Shown: positions 1-8,820 of the stretch, in pieces
Numbering within the stretch: the stretch's first letter is position 1
How the letters are laid out: every line of letters begins with the position of its first letter
Source of the DNA: Roseobacter ponti
GTDB taxonomy: Bacteria > Pseudomonadota > Alphaproteobacteria > Rhodobacterales > Rhodobacteraceae
Length of the DNA: 64,000 nucleotides
Assembly (NCBI RefSeq): GCF_012932215.1
Contig: NZ_CP048788.1
Location: forward strand, 2,294,001-2,358,000
Direction: 5' to 3'
The notes under the pieces: generated by a model
What the model saw: only the letters and a program-made list of their open reading frames with translations
The model's database searches: none
What the model was told of the DNA's origin: nothing
Position numbers and translations under genes: made by a program

Positions 1-939
1 CAATAAATAAACTGGCGACCGCGTTCTGCCAGCTGTGAACACATATCAACCTCGAAATGAGACGCTCCAGGGTCAGACGATATCGGGTATGACATTTTTA
101 ATCAATGCATGGAGAACCGTCGCATTGCCTGACATTTTTTCTATGGCGCACCTGGTAATCAAGTCTAAGATTCAGGGAAACGAGGCTGGTGCATATTTCA
201 TTCTGTTACCTGCTGAACCGGTGTTGCTCGCGCAAGCGGCGATGTTCGGTTTGTGAAACGCCAAAGTTCTTCGGCATTGTCGAATACATTGGGCATATTC
301 AGGGTCAGTTACATGGCTCAAACGGCTTTGACGTTCACCCGAAGGACAGTACGGATTGTCATCACATTCCGGAACAACAGTTCCATACTTGTCCCTCCTG
401 ACGTCTCGGCGGGTCCCCCCGTCGGATCGGTATATGCTCGCTGAACCTATACTTTCGGACTTAGTACGGCATGTCAGGGGGTATATCTGGGGGGGGTATA
501 TCAGATGATTAATGTCTGAAGTGTATTTATCATCGATTATTTAAAGCCGTAATATGGAGACGCGTGGACACCACTTCAGCATAAAAGACTACTATTGATA
601 TGCCTGCTGGCCCTTCTTCGCGTGCCTGTGCCATGTGAGAACGCGGCGGGGCCGGACTGAGTGTAACTTCCGGGCTTCGACCGGCTATTCCGGACCCAGC
701 GAGACCTGATGCCCCGGACAGAGCAAACTGCGCCAGGCGGTTTTTCTGAACAACAGGTGCGAAATTCCTGAAAAAACCGCGTACAGAGATGCGCGCCACA
801 GCATTGGACGTCCCCGGCGACACAGCCCCTTTTTGCGTGCCATACCATGCCACTACTGAGCAGTCGGGCGGCATTTCCAGTGCGCTGCACAGCGGTCACC
901 GACGGCGGCTCCGCAGGGTCAGTGACCGGTTTTCAGATG
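1..939. other. gene-free left edge, AT-richer than the rest
   Basis: I see no convincing gene in this stretch. Open frames on both strands are short, lack recognisable motifs and overlap one another. The first 600 or so bases look clearly less GC-rich than the rest of the window. A tandem GGGGGTATATC motif lies at 477-502 and is listed separately. The part from about 600 to 939 returns to high GC but shows no recognisable protein on either strand; it lies downstream of the TPR gene that ends at 940. It may hold decayed coding DNA, but I cannot assign it. Confidence 0.6.
477..502 (+). repeat. tandem GGGGGTATATC motif, possible integrase-promoter relic
   Basis: Two identical 11-base copies of GGGGGTATATC lie 15 bases apart (477-487 and 492-502). 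An ATG follows at 505, but the frame stops after four codons. From memory, doublets of the form GGGGGTAT...GGGGGTAT sit just upstream of P4-type tyrosine integrase genes in many proteobacterial genomic islands. No integrase follows here and no tRNA is visible upstream, so at most this is the remains of an island end. The relic reading is inference. Confidence 0.35.
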
Positions 940-2424
940 CTATTGCCCGCCGGCACCCTCAAGTGCTGCCATGCTGCGCGCACGGTTGGGAGACAGGCTG
1001 AGCGTGGCCTCATAGGCCTGCACGGCTTCATCCTGCCTGCCCAGTTCGGCCAGCATATCCCCCAGCAGTTCACGGGCCGGCAGCACGTGACCGGGCGTCA
1101 CGGGGCTCTTTCCGATACTGTCTTCAAGCTCCGCCGCAGACCGCTGCATCTCCAGAGCGGACACTGTATCGCCTTCGGCCAGTTCTATCCACGCCTGAAC
1201 GCTCAGGATCTGCGCGCCGGTGAGCTTTGCCCAGTACCCCTGGCCGCGCTCCTCCATAGCTGCTTTCAGCGTTTCCAGACCGGCCACCGCCTCCCGGGCC
1301 GCGTCTGTGTCGCCGCTGCGTGCTGCCCCAAGTCCGCGGGCAAACCGGTTTATGGCGACGGTCTGGGGGAATTCATCCCAGGGAATCGCCGCGTGCATAT
1401 CTGGTGAGAGACCCGCCGCCTGCGACCAGTCGCCGGTTTCGAGAACTACCCGGACCGGGGCGGCCGCCAGCGCATAGGCGCCGCCAAAGCTGACCTGGTG
1501 GTTGTCGATGGCGAGCATTTCATCTACCAGCGCCTGCGCTTTGCTGACCTCTCCGAGTTGCAGATAGCCATACACCAGATAATCGACGGCATGCGCGTAA
1601 TGAGTCTGGATCACATCGCCGGACTGCTCAAGAGCAGCCCTGGCCGAACGATTGTTGAGATCGATGGAGCGGTCCCAGTCGCCTGTCCTCGTGAAAATAT
1701 GCGCCGGCATGTGCAGCGCATGAGGAGCCTCGGGAGCCGTCCTGTCGTAGATCTCCGCATAGGGTCGTCCGCGCTCTTTCAGCGCCGGGTTGTCATAGGC
1801 ATGGATGGCATAATGGATCACACCGGGATGCCCGGGATCCGATTTGTGCAGCGCGTCGAGCGCATCTCCGACCTGCGCTTTCACGGCCACGCCTTCGGGA
1901 CCGCGCGGCGCGGTCGCCAGACGTGCCAGCGCCGCAAAAGCCGCCGTATCAGTGTTATCGGGGTTCTGCTCACCTGCGGCAATCTGCGCCTGCGCCCATG
2001 CCTCGAGACGGGTGCGGTAACCGTCAGCACCAGGCGCGTAAAATGCGGCAACAGCTTCTACAAGCGCCTGCTCAACCGGAGTGCCGGTCTGCAGCATGGC
2101 GAGTTTCGCGGCCGCGGCCATGCCCCGTTCTGTCTCCGCCTCTGACGGCGCGCCGGGCCAGAGCGGGTGGAAGTTCGACATACCCACACCCCACTGCGCC
2201 ATGGCACAGGACGGATCGGCATCCGCCGCTTTCATGAATTCCGCTTCGGCCTGAATATACATCATATTGTGCAAAAGGCTCAGCCCCTCGTTAAAGGCGT
2301 CACCGGCCTCGCTGCTGCAACTGGTTTCGAAACCTGTCTGTGCGGCGACAACAGGACCGGCCAGCCAGGACGTGCCGAGTATCGCAACAAGTACAACGGC
2401 GGTTTTTCTGTTTCGACGTGTCAT
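940..2424 (-). CDS. secreted tetratricopeptide-repeat protein
   Basis: This encodes 494 residues from an ATG at 2424 that follows a GAGG box by about six bases; in-frame ATGs upstream have no such box. The N-terminus (basic residues, then a hydrophobic stretch ending near AGPVVAA) reads as a Sec signal peptide, so the protein is probably periplasmic. TPR-like helical pairs follow throughout. The middle carries the motifs HPGVIHYAIHAYD and ALHMPAHIF, which I recognise from a family of exported bacterial TPR proteins of unknown role. The last third has ordinary TPRs (ELLGDMLAELGRQDEA). It stands alone on the minus strand. The family call is good; the function is unknown. Confidence 0.8.
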   Translation of the reverse strand: MTRRNRKTAVVLVAILGTSWLAGPVVAAQTGFETSCSSEAGDAFNEGLSLLHNMMYIQAEAEFMKAADADPSCAMAQWGVGMSNFHPLWPGAPSEAETERGMAAAAKLAMLQTGTPVEQALVEAVAAFYAPGADGYRTRLEAWAQAQIAAGEQNPDNTDTAAFAALARLATAPRGPEGVAVKAQVGDALDALHKSDPGHPGVIHYAIHAYDNPALKERGRPYAEIYDRTAPEAPHALHMPAHIFTRTGDWDRSIDLNNRSARAALEQSGDVIQTHYAHAVDYLVYGYLQLGEVSKAQALVDEMLAIDNHQVSFGGAYALAAAPVRVVLETGDWSQAAGLSPDMHAAIPWDEFPQTVAINRFARGLGAARSGDTDAAREAVAGLETLKAAMEERGQGYWAKLTGAQILSVQAWIELAEGDTVSALEMQRSAAELEDSIGKSPVTPGHVLPARELLGDMLAELGRQDEAVQAYEATLSLSPNRARSMAALEGAGGQ

Positions 2425-2782
2425 AATATGCCTCATTGAAAATGATGTGTTCGGAAAAGAGAGGAGCCAAATGCCCGCGTTCAATATACACGAATCAGGC
2501 ATCAGCGTCCCTGGGTTCTGGCGGAAATCCGTCAGGTGACAGATTTCAGGGGTGGGTCACCCTGCCCCGGAAACCGATCTTTGCTCAGGTATGAACACAC
2601 GCAGAGTTCTGCAGCTCACACATACAGGTCAGCGAACTTTCCCGACGCGGGCGATGCTTTGTGACCTCGGCTGCAGCCCTTCGCCAACCGGCGCCCGGCG
2701 TATGCGATCTGTGCAGGTCACGGGGACTCACGAGCGGCAAAGAAGCGTGGAAAACCACGGGCACTTCGGATAACGTTCCGGC
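2425..2782. other. divergent intergenic region
   Basis: This 358-base gap separates the minus-strand TPR gene from the plus-strand cyclase gene, so it should hold both promoters. I found no convincing palindrome, RNA gene or additional frame. The cyclase start at 2783 has only a weak ribosome-binding site. Confidence 0.5.
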
Positions 2783-4537
2783 ATGGAAAGACGTCTTTCA
2801 GCGCTCCTTGTGGCCGATATTGTCGGATCGACACCTGCCATGGAAGCGAACGAAGAACAGGCGCTGCGCAGCAACAACGCCTGCCTCGATATCATGACCC
2901 GGTGCATCGTGGCACACGAGGGCAGGGTCTTTGCCACGGCGGGCGACTCCATTCTTGCCGAATTTTCGAGCCCTGTGAATGCCTTACAGGCCGCAGTTGA
3001 CGCGCGCTCCTCGGTTGCGCAGGATGACGCCTGCGGTGATATCGTTATCCGGATCGGGCTGCACCTTGCGGACGTCGTGGTTCAGGGCACCGACCTGCGC
3101 GGCGACGGGGTGAATATCGCAGCACGTATTCAGACCAACGCAGCCCCCGGCGCGATCGATGTCTCGACGCCCTTTTTCGATCAGGTCAAACGCATCTCGC
3201 CCTGTGTCTTTGACGATATGGGCGCGCAGCAGTTCAAAGGTGTCTCACACCCAATGCAGATCTACCGGGTCAGGACCGCCTCTGACCGGAACCGACACGG
3301 CATTGTGCCCACAACCTCGCCGCAAAGTGCCGAAAAACGTCCCGGATCAGTGCTTGTCGCCCCTTTCCGTGTCGCCTCTTCTGCGGATGAAGACCAGAAG
3401 TTTCTTGTCGAAGGGCTGACAGATGATCTGACACTGGAGCTCAGCCGAATGCACGGGATCTTTGTGCTTTCGCGGTCTGCGGCGGATGCCAACACCTCCA
3501 CGGATCCGGTCAGCATCGGTGACGCGCTTGGGGTAGAATACGTCCTCTCCGGATCCATCCGGAAAACAGGCAGCCGTTTGCGGTTCAATATTTCCCTGAC
3601 CGAGACCGCACAGGGCCAGATCATCTGGGCGGACCGCATGCAGGGCGATTTCGACGAAGTCTTTGACATGATGGACGAAATCACTGCCCGCGTGACCGCG
3701 ACAGTTGCCGGCCGGATTGAGCATACCGTGCTTCGGGCCGCGCGTCTGAAGCGGCCTGAAAACATGTCGGCCTATGAATGCTACCTTCGCGCAATCGACC
3801 TGCACCGGCTCGGCGGGGTAACAGACAGGCATGTGGTCGAAGCACTGGAATGGTATGATAAAGCCCTGGCGCTCGATCCGAATTTCGGGCGGATTTACGC
3901 AATGCGCGTCTGCACAGCCTCCTATCTGCCCGATTTTAATATTGAGAAAGCCGAGAGGGATACTGCGCGCGCTCTGGAACTGGATCCGACAGACCCCGAG
4001 GCGCACCGTATCATGGGGATCATCAAACTCAAAAATCACGGCGATTTTGAAGCCAGCCGGTATCATCATGAACGGGCGGTGCAACTGGCGCCCAACGACG
4101 CTTATATCCTGGGGCGCTGTGCGGCGTTTCATACCTTTGCCGGGGCGCCCGATGCGGCGATGGACCTGCTGGACAAAGCCGGGCAGCTTGATCCCTTTCT
4201 GCCCGTATGGGTGACGGAAGAGCGCTGCGCGGCTCACTATGCCTCGGGACTTTATGATCAGGTTCTGCTGGCCGGCGGCGCACTGGAGCACCAGACCCGC
4301 CGCAGCCGGATTTATCAGGCGGCCTCCCTCGTCGCTCTGGGACGCGAGGAAGAGGCCAAAGCACAGATCAGCGCAGCGATGGCCGAAGATTCCACGCTGA
4401 GCGGTGATTACATCGTCAGCCAGGAGCTTTTCCAGGACAAGGCAATGCTGGCGCAGTTGGTGACCCGGGCGCATGCTGCGGGTCTGCCCCTCGGAGCCGC
4501 AAAAGCGCTGCAGCCCCTTGCGGTGGCCGGCGGCTGA
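2783..4537 (+). CDS. class III adenylate/guanylate cyclase-domain protein with TolB-like and TPR regions
   Basis: This 584-residue protein has three parts. Residues 1-170 are a class III cyclase homology domain with both metal-binding aspartates visible (VADIVGST and TAGDSILAEF) and the Asn/Arg transition-state pair in GDGVNIAARI. Residues 185-310 resemble the TolB-like/FlgO-like domain (VAPFRVASS, GVEYVLSGSIRK, IWADRMQGD). The rest is TPR repeats. This cytosolic architecture is common in alphaproteobacteria. The position that is usually Lys in adenylate cyclases (KTxGD) is Ala here (ATAGD), although the partner Asp in TDLRGDGVN is kept. Whether it makes cAMP, or is active at all, cannot be read from sequence. 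No partner gene is adjacent. Confidence 0.85.
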   Translation: MERRLSALLVADIVGSTPAMEANEEQALRSNNACLDIMTRCIVAHEGRVFATAGDSILAEFSSPVNALQAAVDARSSVAQDDACGDIVIRIGLHLADVVVQGTDLRGDGVNIAARIQTNAAPGAIDVSTPFFDQVKRISPCVFDDMGAQQFKGVSHPMQIYRVRTASDRNRHGIVPTTSPQSAEKRPGSVLVAPFRVASSADEDQKFLVEGLTDDLTLELSRMHGIFVLSRSAADANTSTDPVSIGDALGVEYVLSGSIRKTGSRLRFNISLTETAQGQIIWADRMQGDFDEVFDMMDEITARVTATVAGRIEHTVLRAARLKRPENMSAYECYLRAIDLHRLGGVTDRHVVEALEWYDKALALDPNFGRIYAMRVCTASYLPDFNIEKAERDTARALELDPTDPEAHRIMGIIKLKNHGDFEASRYHHERAVQLAPNDAYILGRCAAFHTFAGAPDAAMDLLDKAGQLDPFLPVWVTEERCAAHYASGLYDQVLLAGGALEHQTRRSRIYQAASLVALGREEEAKAQISAAMAEDSTLSGDYIVSQELFQDKAMLAQLVTRAHAAGLPLGAAKALQPLAVAGG

Positions 4538-4568
4538 CACCGCCTCGCCGCATCAGTCCCTGCCAGCC

Positions 4569-5510
4569 TCAGAAGGCGACCGCATCTGCCCCTTTAAGAC
4601 CAAGCATTCCGCGCGCCTCATCGGGCGTTGCGACCTGCAGCCCCAGCCCTTCGATGATCTGGCGCACCTTTGTGACCTGCACCGCATTGGAGACTGCAAG
4701 CTCGCCTTTTCCCGCCCAGATGCTGTCTTCCAGACCGACACGCACGTTGCCGCCCTGCGCTGCTGCCTGCGCTGCGATCCGGAACTGGTTCGATCCCGCC
4801 CCGAGCACTGACCAGATGAAATCAGCGCCAAAGAGCCGGTCTGCAGTGCGCTTCATATGCATCACATCCTCAGGATGCGGACCAATGCCGCCGAGAAGTC
4901 CGAAGATGGTCTGAACAAAGAACGGCGGGCGCACCAGACCGCGATCCGCAAAATGCGCAAGATTATAAAGATGCGACGTGTCGTAGCATTCAAACTCGAA
5001 CCGGGTGCCATTGCCGTAGCAGGTATCAAGAACGTATTCTATATCCTTGAAAGAATTACGAAAAACTAGGTCACGAGATCCTTCAAGGTGCTCTTTCTCC
5101 CAGTCGAACCGGAAGTCTTTGTATTTGTTCAGCAGCGGGAAGATCGCAAAGTTCATTGATCCCATATTCAGCGAGGCAAGCTCCGGCTGAAAGGTTGCTG
5201 CCGGGGCGACCCGCTCAGCGACTGTCATATAGGGGCTGCCGCCGGTGGTGATGTTGATGACGGCGTCAGTTTCGGCCCTGATCCGGGGCAGAAAGGCCGC
5301 AAAGCCCTCGGGTGTCTGGTCGGGACGCCCGGTTTCGGGATCCCGGGCATGCAGGTGCAGGATCGTGGCGCCGGCCCCGGCCGCCCCGATGGCCTGTCCG
5401 GCAATTTCATCCGGGGTGACCGGCAGATAGGGCGACATGGTGGGGGTGTGGATGGCACCCGTTATGGCGCAGCTGATAATCACTTTGCCGCTGTCAGATC
5501 CGGTTTTCAT
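4569..5510 (-). CDS. BKACE-family beta-keto acid cleavage enzyme (DUF849)
   Basis: This 313-residue protein belongs to the zinc-dependent family typified by 3-keto-5-aminohexanoate cleavage enzyme, which transfers the end of a beta-keto acid to acetyl-CoA. The start is followed by the typical VIISCAITGAIHTP; the metal-binding HLHARDPETGRP, the ITTGG loop and the ECYDTSHLYNLA segment follow in family order. Length is normal. The ATG at 5510 follows an AGGAA box. It lies 24 bases downstream of an SDR gene and is probably cotranscribed, so the SDR may supply the keto acid from a hydroxy acid. The family includes 3-dehydrocarnitine cleavage enzymes, but no carnitine dehydrogenase or thioesterase is adjacent, so the substrate is open. 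Confidence 0.88.
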   Translation of the reverse strand: MKTGSDSGKVIISCAITGAIHTPTMSPYLPVTPDEIAGQAIGAAGAGATILHLHARDPETGRPDQTPEGFAAFLPRIRAETDAVINITTGGSPYMTVAERVAPAATFQPELASLNMGSMNFAIFPLLNKYKDFRFDWEKEHLEGSRDLVFRNSFKDIEYVLDTCYGNGTRFEFECYDTSHLYNLAHFADRGLVRPPFFVQTIFGLLGGIGPHPEDVMHMKRTADRLFGADFIWSVLGAGSNQFRIAAQAAAQGGNVRVGLEDSIWAGKGELAVSNAVQVTKVRQIIEGLGLQVATPDEARGMLGLKGADAVAF

Positions 5511-5534
5511 ATGCAGTTCCTGTTTTCGGGTTGA

Positions 5535-6329
5535 TCAGAGGACTTCGACATTTCCGTCGACGCCAAGGGACTGCCCGGACAGGTTACGCCCCGCATCCGA
5601 CAGCAGAAAGGCGATGGTACCCGCGACGTCCTCGCTGGTGACCATGCGGCGCAGGGATACTTTGCTGAGATACTCGCTGGTCATTTCTTCAAGCGGTACG
5701 CCGGAGGCTTCGGCTCTGTCGCGGATTACCCTGTCGATCCGGGGTCCGGCAACGAGGCCCGGCAGGATCGCATTCACCCGGATGTTGTGAGGTCCGAGTT
5801 CTTTGGCGAGGCTCTGGGTCAGGCCAATCACCCCGAACTTAGCAGCCGAATAAGGGGTGCGGTATGAATACCCGTGCTTGCCGGCCGCCGAAGACATGCA
5901 GACGATCGACCCGCCCCCGGCTGCTTTGAGTAAAGGCACAGCCCGGCGCGCGCAGAGAAACTGCCCCGTCAGGCAGACATCGATACAGGCGCGCCAGTCC
6001 GCTTCGGAGATATCCTCCACAGCGCCGGTCGGTCCCGCGATTCCGGCATTATTGATCAGCGCATCGAGCCCCCCCATACGCGCACCGGCGGCTGCGAAAA
6101 AGGCATCGACTTCTTCGGACTGCGAGACATCTGCCTGCAGCGCAAGGCAGTCGCCCAGGGCCCTGCCCGCGGCTTTGAGCGCATCAGCATCCACGTCGCA
6201 GATGGCCACCTGCGCACCGGCACTGTGAAGAAGCCGCGCTGTGGCCAGTCCGATCCCGCCCGCGCCCGCTGTGATCACGATGCGCTGGCCCTTCAGGCCG
6301 GGCAGTGAAAATGGTGTCTTATCGTTCAT
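5535..6329 (-). CDS. short-chain dehydrogenase/reductase (SDR)
   Basis: This is a 264-residue classical SDR. The nucleotide-binding loop is TAGAGGIG, NNAG lies near residue 93, and the catalytic Ser (MSSAAGK), Tyr and Lys (PYSAAKFG) are present. The acidic residue in ICDVD after the second strand favours NAD over NADP. The C-terminus (GQSLGVDGN) is typical of the family. The ATG at 6329 has an AAGGA box about seven bases upstream. It is the first gene of a probable two-gene operon with the BKACE gene, which suggests oxidation of a beta-hydroxy acid to the keto acid that BKACE then cleaves. That pairing is inference from context. Confidence 0.85.
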   Translation of the reverse strand: MNDKTPFSLPGLKGQRIVITAGAGGIGLATARLLHSAGAQVAICDVDADALKAAGRALGDCLALQADVSQSEEVDAFFAAAGARMGGLDALINNAGIAGPTGAVEDISEADWRACIDVCLTGQFLCARRAVPLLKAAGGGSIVCMSSAAGKHGYSYRTPYSAAKFGVIGLTQSLAKELGPHNIRVNAILPGLVAGPRIDRVIRDRAEASGVPLEEMTSEYLSKVSLRRMVTSEDVAGTIAFLLSDAGRNLSGQSLGVDGNVEVL

Positions 6330-6708
6330 GACGACATCCTTATGTCCGGCGTCCGGGAGAGTTGCCGCCTTTGAGCATGGTGTTTTTCACTCTGCGGGTT
6401 CCGGCCGGTCATTGCATCGTCCTCCGCATGGCTTCCGGCGCATTCGGCTATCGTCCGTCCCGCACAGTTTATGCCGCTTTTCCGGTTTGACCAAGCGTGA
6501 CAGGCGATATTTACCCACGCCGGGCGTTCGCGATCGTCGGCCTGTTCTATGGTCCGGTCCGTGTCCCGATCCAGTCACGCGACCGGTAGAAGGCCGTGTG
6601 CCACAGACTGAGCCGCACGCGCGTTTGCACAATGGCCTTCTGCTCTGTAGCGTTTGACACTGTACCGGGTTGCCGGATTTACATCTTCCGCTCAGCACAG
6701 AGGACCCC
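6330..6708. other. divergent intergenic region with a long hairpin
   Basis: This 379-base gap separates the SDR gene from the D-cysteine desulfhydrase-like gene. No protein is evident in it. It contains a long interrupted inverted repeat (6588-6641) and a TTGACA element at 6654-6659 with a weak ATTTAC 17 bases later, which could be the promoter of the plus-strand gene. Confidence 0.5.
6588..6641 (+). repeat. interrupted inverted repeat upstream of the PLP gene
   Basis: AGAAGGCC (6588-6595) pairs perfectly with GGCCTTCT (6634-6641), and just inside it TGTGC (6597-6601) pairs with GCACA (6627-6631). This gives 13 base pairs with a small internal loop and a 25-base terminal loop. It ends 12 bases before a TTGACA element and 68 bases before the ATG. 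It has no T-tract, so it is not a simple terminator. A protein-binding site or the base of a structured RNA are both possible. Confidence 0.45.
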
Positions 6709-7698
6709 ATGCACAGACGCGCCGTCATTGTTTCTGACCCTACCCCGCTGACCCGTCTGCCAGTCCTTTCCGGGACACTGGGAATTGAGCTTTTCATCAA
6801 GCGCGATGATCTCGCGGGACCAAGCCTGGGCGGCAACAAAGCCCGGCAGCTTGAGTATTACTTTGGTGCCGCCGGTGCCGCGGGCGCTGATACGATCCTG
6901 ATCACCGGCGCGGTACAATCCAACTTCGTCCGGCTTGCGGCTGCGGTTGCAGGATCGCTTGGCATGCGCGCAATTGTGCAGCTTGAAGAGCGCGTCGCCG
7001 ATGACAGCCCGCCCTATCGCCGTTCAGGCAACGTGCTGTTACTGCAGATGCTCGGTGCTGAAGTCATGCACTATCCCGAAGGCGAGGACGAAGCCGGCGC
7101 TGACCGGGCGCTGGAAAACCGCGCAGCAGAGCTGAAACGGGATGGCCGCGTGCCTTACATTATCCCGCTCGCCGAAGGACACCCTCCGCTTGGCGCGCTG
7201 GGATATGTGGACGCCGCCCGCGAGATCCTGGCGCAGGACGCGGGGTTTGATACCTTTGTCGTCGCCTCAGGCAGTGGCGCCACGCACGCGGGCCTTCTGG
7301 CCGGGCTGCGCGGTGCGGGCTCGCGGGCTCAGGTGATCGGAAGCTGCGTGCGGCGCGACAGAGTCTCTCAGACAGCGCGCATCGGGCGTGTGACAAAACG
7401 GCTTGCGCAGATCTGCGAGGATGCCCGTGCCGTGCGTGACAATGATATTCTGATCTGGGACGGCGCGCTGGCGCCCGGCTACGGACGCATCGGGCCGGTG
7501 GCGGCAGATGCGATGAAGATGATGGCGACCAGCGAAGGTCTGCTGCTTGACCCGGTCTATACGGCCAGGAGTTTCGCGGCCGTCCCCGCACTTGTCGCGG
7601 ACGGCACAATCGCGCCGGGCAGCAGGGTCTGCTACATCCATACCGGGGGGCTGGCGGCGCTATTTGCCTATTCTGACCACATCGGTGGTGCGAACTGA
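6709..7698 (+). CDS. D-cysteine desulfhydrase / ACC deaminase-family PLP enzyme
   Basis: This 329-residue fold-type II PLP enzyme carries the family's PLP-lysine region (GGNKARQLEY), TGAVQSNFVR, and the glycine-rich ASGSGATHAG phosphate-binding loop. Close relatives break D-cysteine into pyruvate, sulfide and ammonia or open aminocyclopropane carboxylate; some act on L-cysteate. The ATG at 6709 was chosen because AGAGGA precedes it; an upstream in-frame TTG at 6670 has no box. It stands alone on the plus strand and converges on the copper chaperone gene. The family is secure; the exact substrate is not. Confidence 0.85.
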   Translation: MHRRAVIVSDPTPLTRLPVLSGTLGIELFIKRDDLAGPSLGGNKARQLEYYFGAAGAAGADTILITGAVQSNFVRLAAAVAGSLGMRAIVQLEERVADDSPPYRRSGNVLLLQMLGAEVMHYPEGEDEAGADRALENRAAELKRDGRVPYIIPLAEGHPPLGALGYVDAAREILAQDAGFDTFVVASGSGATHAGLLAGLRGAGSRAQVIGSCVRRDRVSQTARIGRVTKRLAQICEDARAVRDNDILIWDGALAPGYGRIGPVAADAMKMMATSEGLLLDPVYTARSFAAVPALVADGTIAPGSRVCYIHTGGLAALFAYSDHIGGAN

Positions 7699-7819
7699 GC
7701 CTGGGAGAAGACCGGCGCAGCACCTGCCCCACGCAGGACACCCGGACCGGTCACATCACCCTAAGACGATGTTCATGCCCCGGGCCGGGTGTCCGATCTG
7801 CATTAATCAGCAGTCCGGT

Positions 7820-8299
7820 TCAGCCGGACTGATCTGTTGCAGGCGCCGTCCGGCTTCTGACGTCAAAAATCACATCCACCCGGCCGGCGTTTTCAAAGAT
7901 CAGCGTCGCCGGGATCTGCTCGCCGGTCTCAAAGGGATCGCCCTGCAGGCCCATGAACATGACGTGAAAGCCGCCGGGGGCCAGAACTGTGGTCGCGCCC
8001 GCCGGGACCTCAACCGCATCGACGTGCATCATGCGCGCGACGCCGTCTTTTTCTTCGGTGGTGTGGATCATGACGCGCGGAAAATCCGCCTCGACGCCGA
8101 TCAGACGGTCGGCGGTATCGCCGGTGTTGGTGATCTCAAGATACCCGCCGCCCGCCATTGCCGTGACAGGGGTTTCAAAGACAAAGGGATGATCGATCAC
8201 CAGATCGCCCGCTGTGATCTGCTGAGCGGTTGCGGGCGTGGTGGTAAAGGCTGCAACGATGGCAGCCACGGCAAAAGCCGGAAAAAGAATAGTGTTCAC
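7820..8299 (-). CDS. PCu(A)C-type periplasmic copper chaperone
   Basis: This 159-residue secreted protein of the COG2847/PCu(A)C family delivers Cu(I) to the Cu(A) centre of cytochrome oxidase. A GTG start at 8299 is preceded by AAGGAG at seven bases. Residues 1-25 form a signal peptide ending near TPATAQQ. The copper-ligand pattern His-x10-Met (H in VMIHTTEE, then MMHVDAV) followed by HVMFM is intact. The upstream gene, 64 bases away on the same strand, encodes a small exported Cys-containing protein and is probably cotranscribed. A 7-bp stem (AGTCCGG/CCGGACT, 7812-7830) overlaps the stop codon. Confidence 0.9.
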   Translation of the reverse strand: MNTILFPAFAVAAIVAAFTTTPATAQQITAGDLVIDHPFVFETPVTAMAGGGYLEITNTGDTADRLIGVEADFPRVMIHTTEEKDGVARMMHVDAVEVPAGATTVLAPGGFHVMFMGLQGDPFETGEQIPATLIFENAGRVDVIFDVRSRTAPATDQSG

Positions 8300-8363
8300 T
8301 GTGGTACTCCTTGTGAAGCCGGGATGAACCCCCGGTCGCTTCTGTCTGAAATTAAAGATTAAA

Positions 8364-8729
8364 TCAGACAGCAGGCGGCGCGCGCTGCGCATTCACACGG
8401 TAATGACGGATCGGATGAACTGGACCTGAAACAGCTGTCGGACCGGTGATTTCGGGGGTGTCCCGACGCAGCACCAGCTGGCCGGACGGGATAAGGATCT
8501 CCGGAGCGGCCTGGATAAGACATTCCGGGCAGTGCACAGGATCAGCACCCCCGCCGCTCAGATCAGCACACAGATCTGAAAGCGTTCCGCCGGCGAGAAT
8601 CCAGGCCCGCAGATCAGGATCAGAGAGGCGGGCATCTGCGTGACGGGTCGTGGCCATGGCTGCGCTGGTTGCAATCAGCGCCAGAACAGTCACTGCACGG
8701 ACAAAACGGGACAGGATGCCGGATATCAT
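8364..8729 (-). CDS. small exported cysteine-containing protein (DUF2946-like)
   Basis: This encodes about 121 residues from an ATG at 8729. The N-terminal hydrophobic stretch (AVTVLALIATSAAMA) is a signal peptide or anchor. The mature part has three cysteines, including a CPEC pair (DPVHCPECL). Length and pattern resemble the DUF2946-type proteins found beside copper chaperones, and it lies directly upstream of the PCu(A)C gene on the same strand. A role in copper handling is inferred only from context. There is no strong ribosome-binding site at 8729; an in-frame start farther upstream (8810) has no signal-peptide start and was not preferred. Confidence 0.55.
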   Translation of the reverse strand: MISGILSRFVRAVTVLALIATSAAMATTRHADARLSDPDLRAWILAGGTLSDLCADLSGGGADPVHCPECLIQAAPEILIPSGQLVLRRDTPEITGPTAVSGPVHPIRHYRVNAQRAPPAV

Positions 8730-8820
8730 GGCACAATAATACTGCGCGGCCCGCGCGACCACCAGCGACAAAATCTCTCCGCGACAGCAGGTCACCCCCG
8801 GCGTGCGCAAGCTTCAGATA

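Noticed and set aside
530-899. Two overlapping minus-strand frames of about 110 residues
   Set aside because: No motif, no box, biased composition; frames overlap each other and no homologous family comes to mind.
3347-4540. 397-residue minus-strand open frame inside the cyclase gene
   Set aside because: It is antisense to clear cyclase, TolB-like and TPR sequence and has no family features.
7812-7830. AGTCCGG/CCGGACT hairpin at the stop of the copper chaperone gene considered as terminator
   Set aside because: It overlaps the stop codon and has no T-tract on the minus strand; mentioned only in the gene entry.
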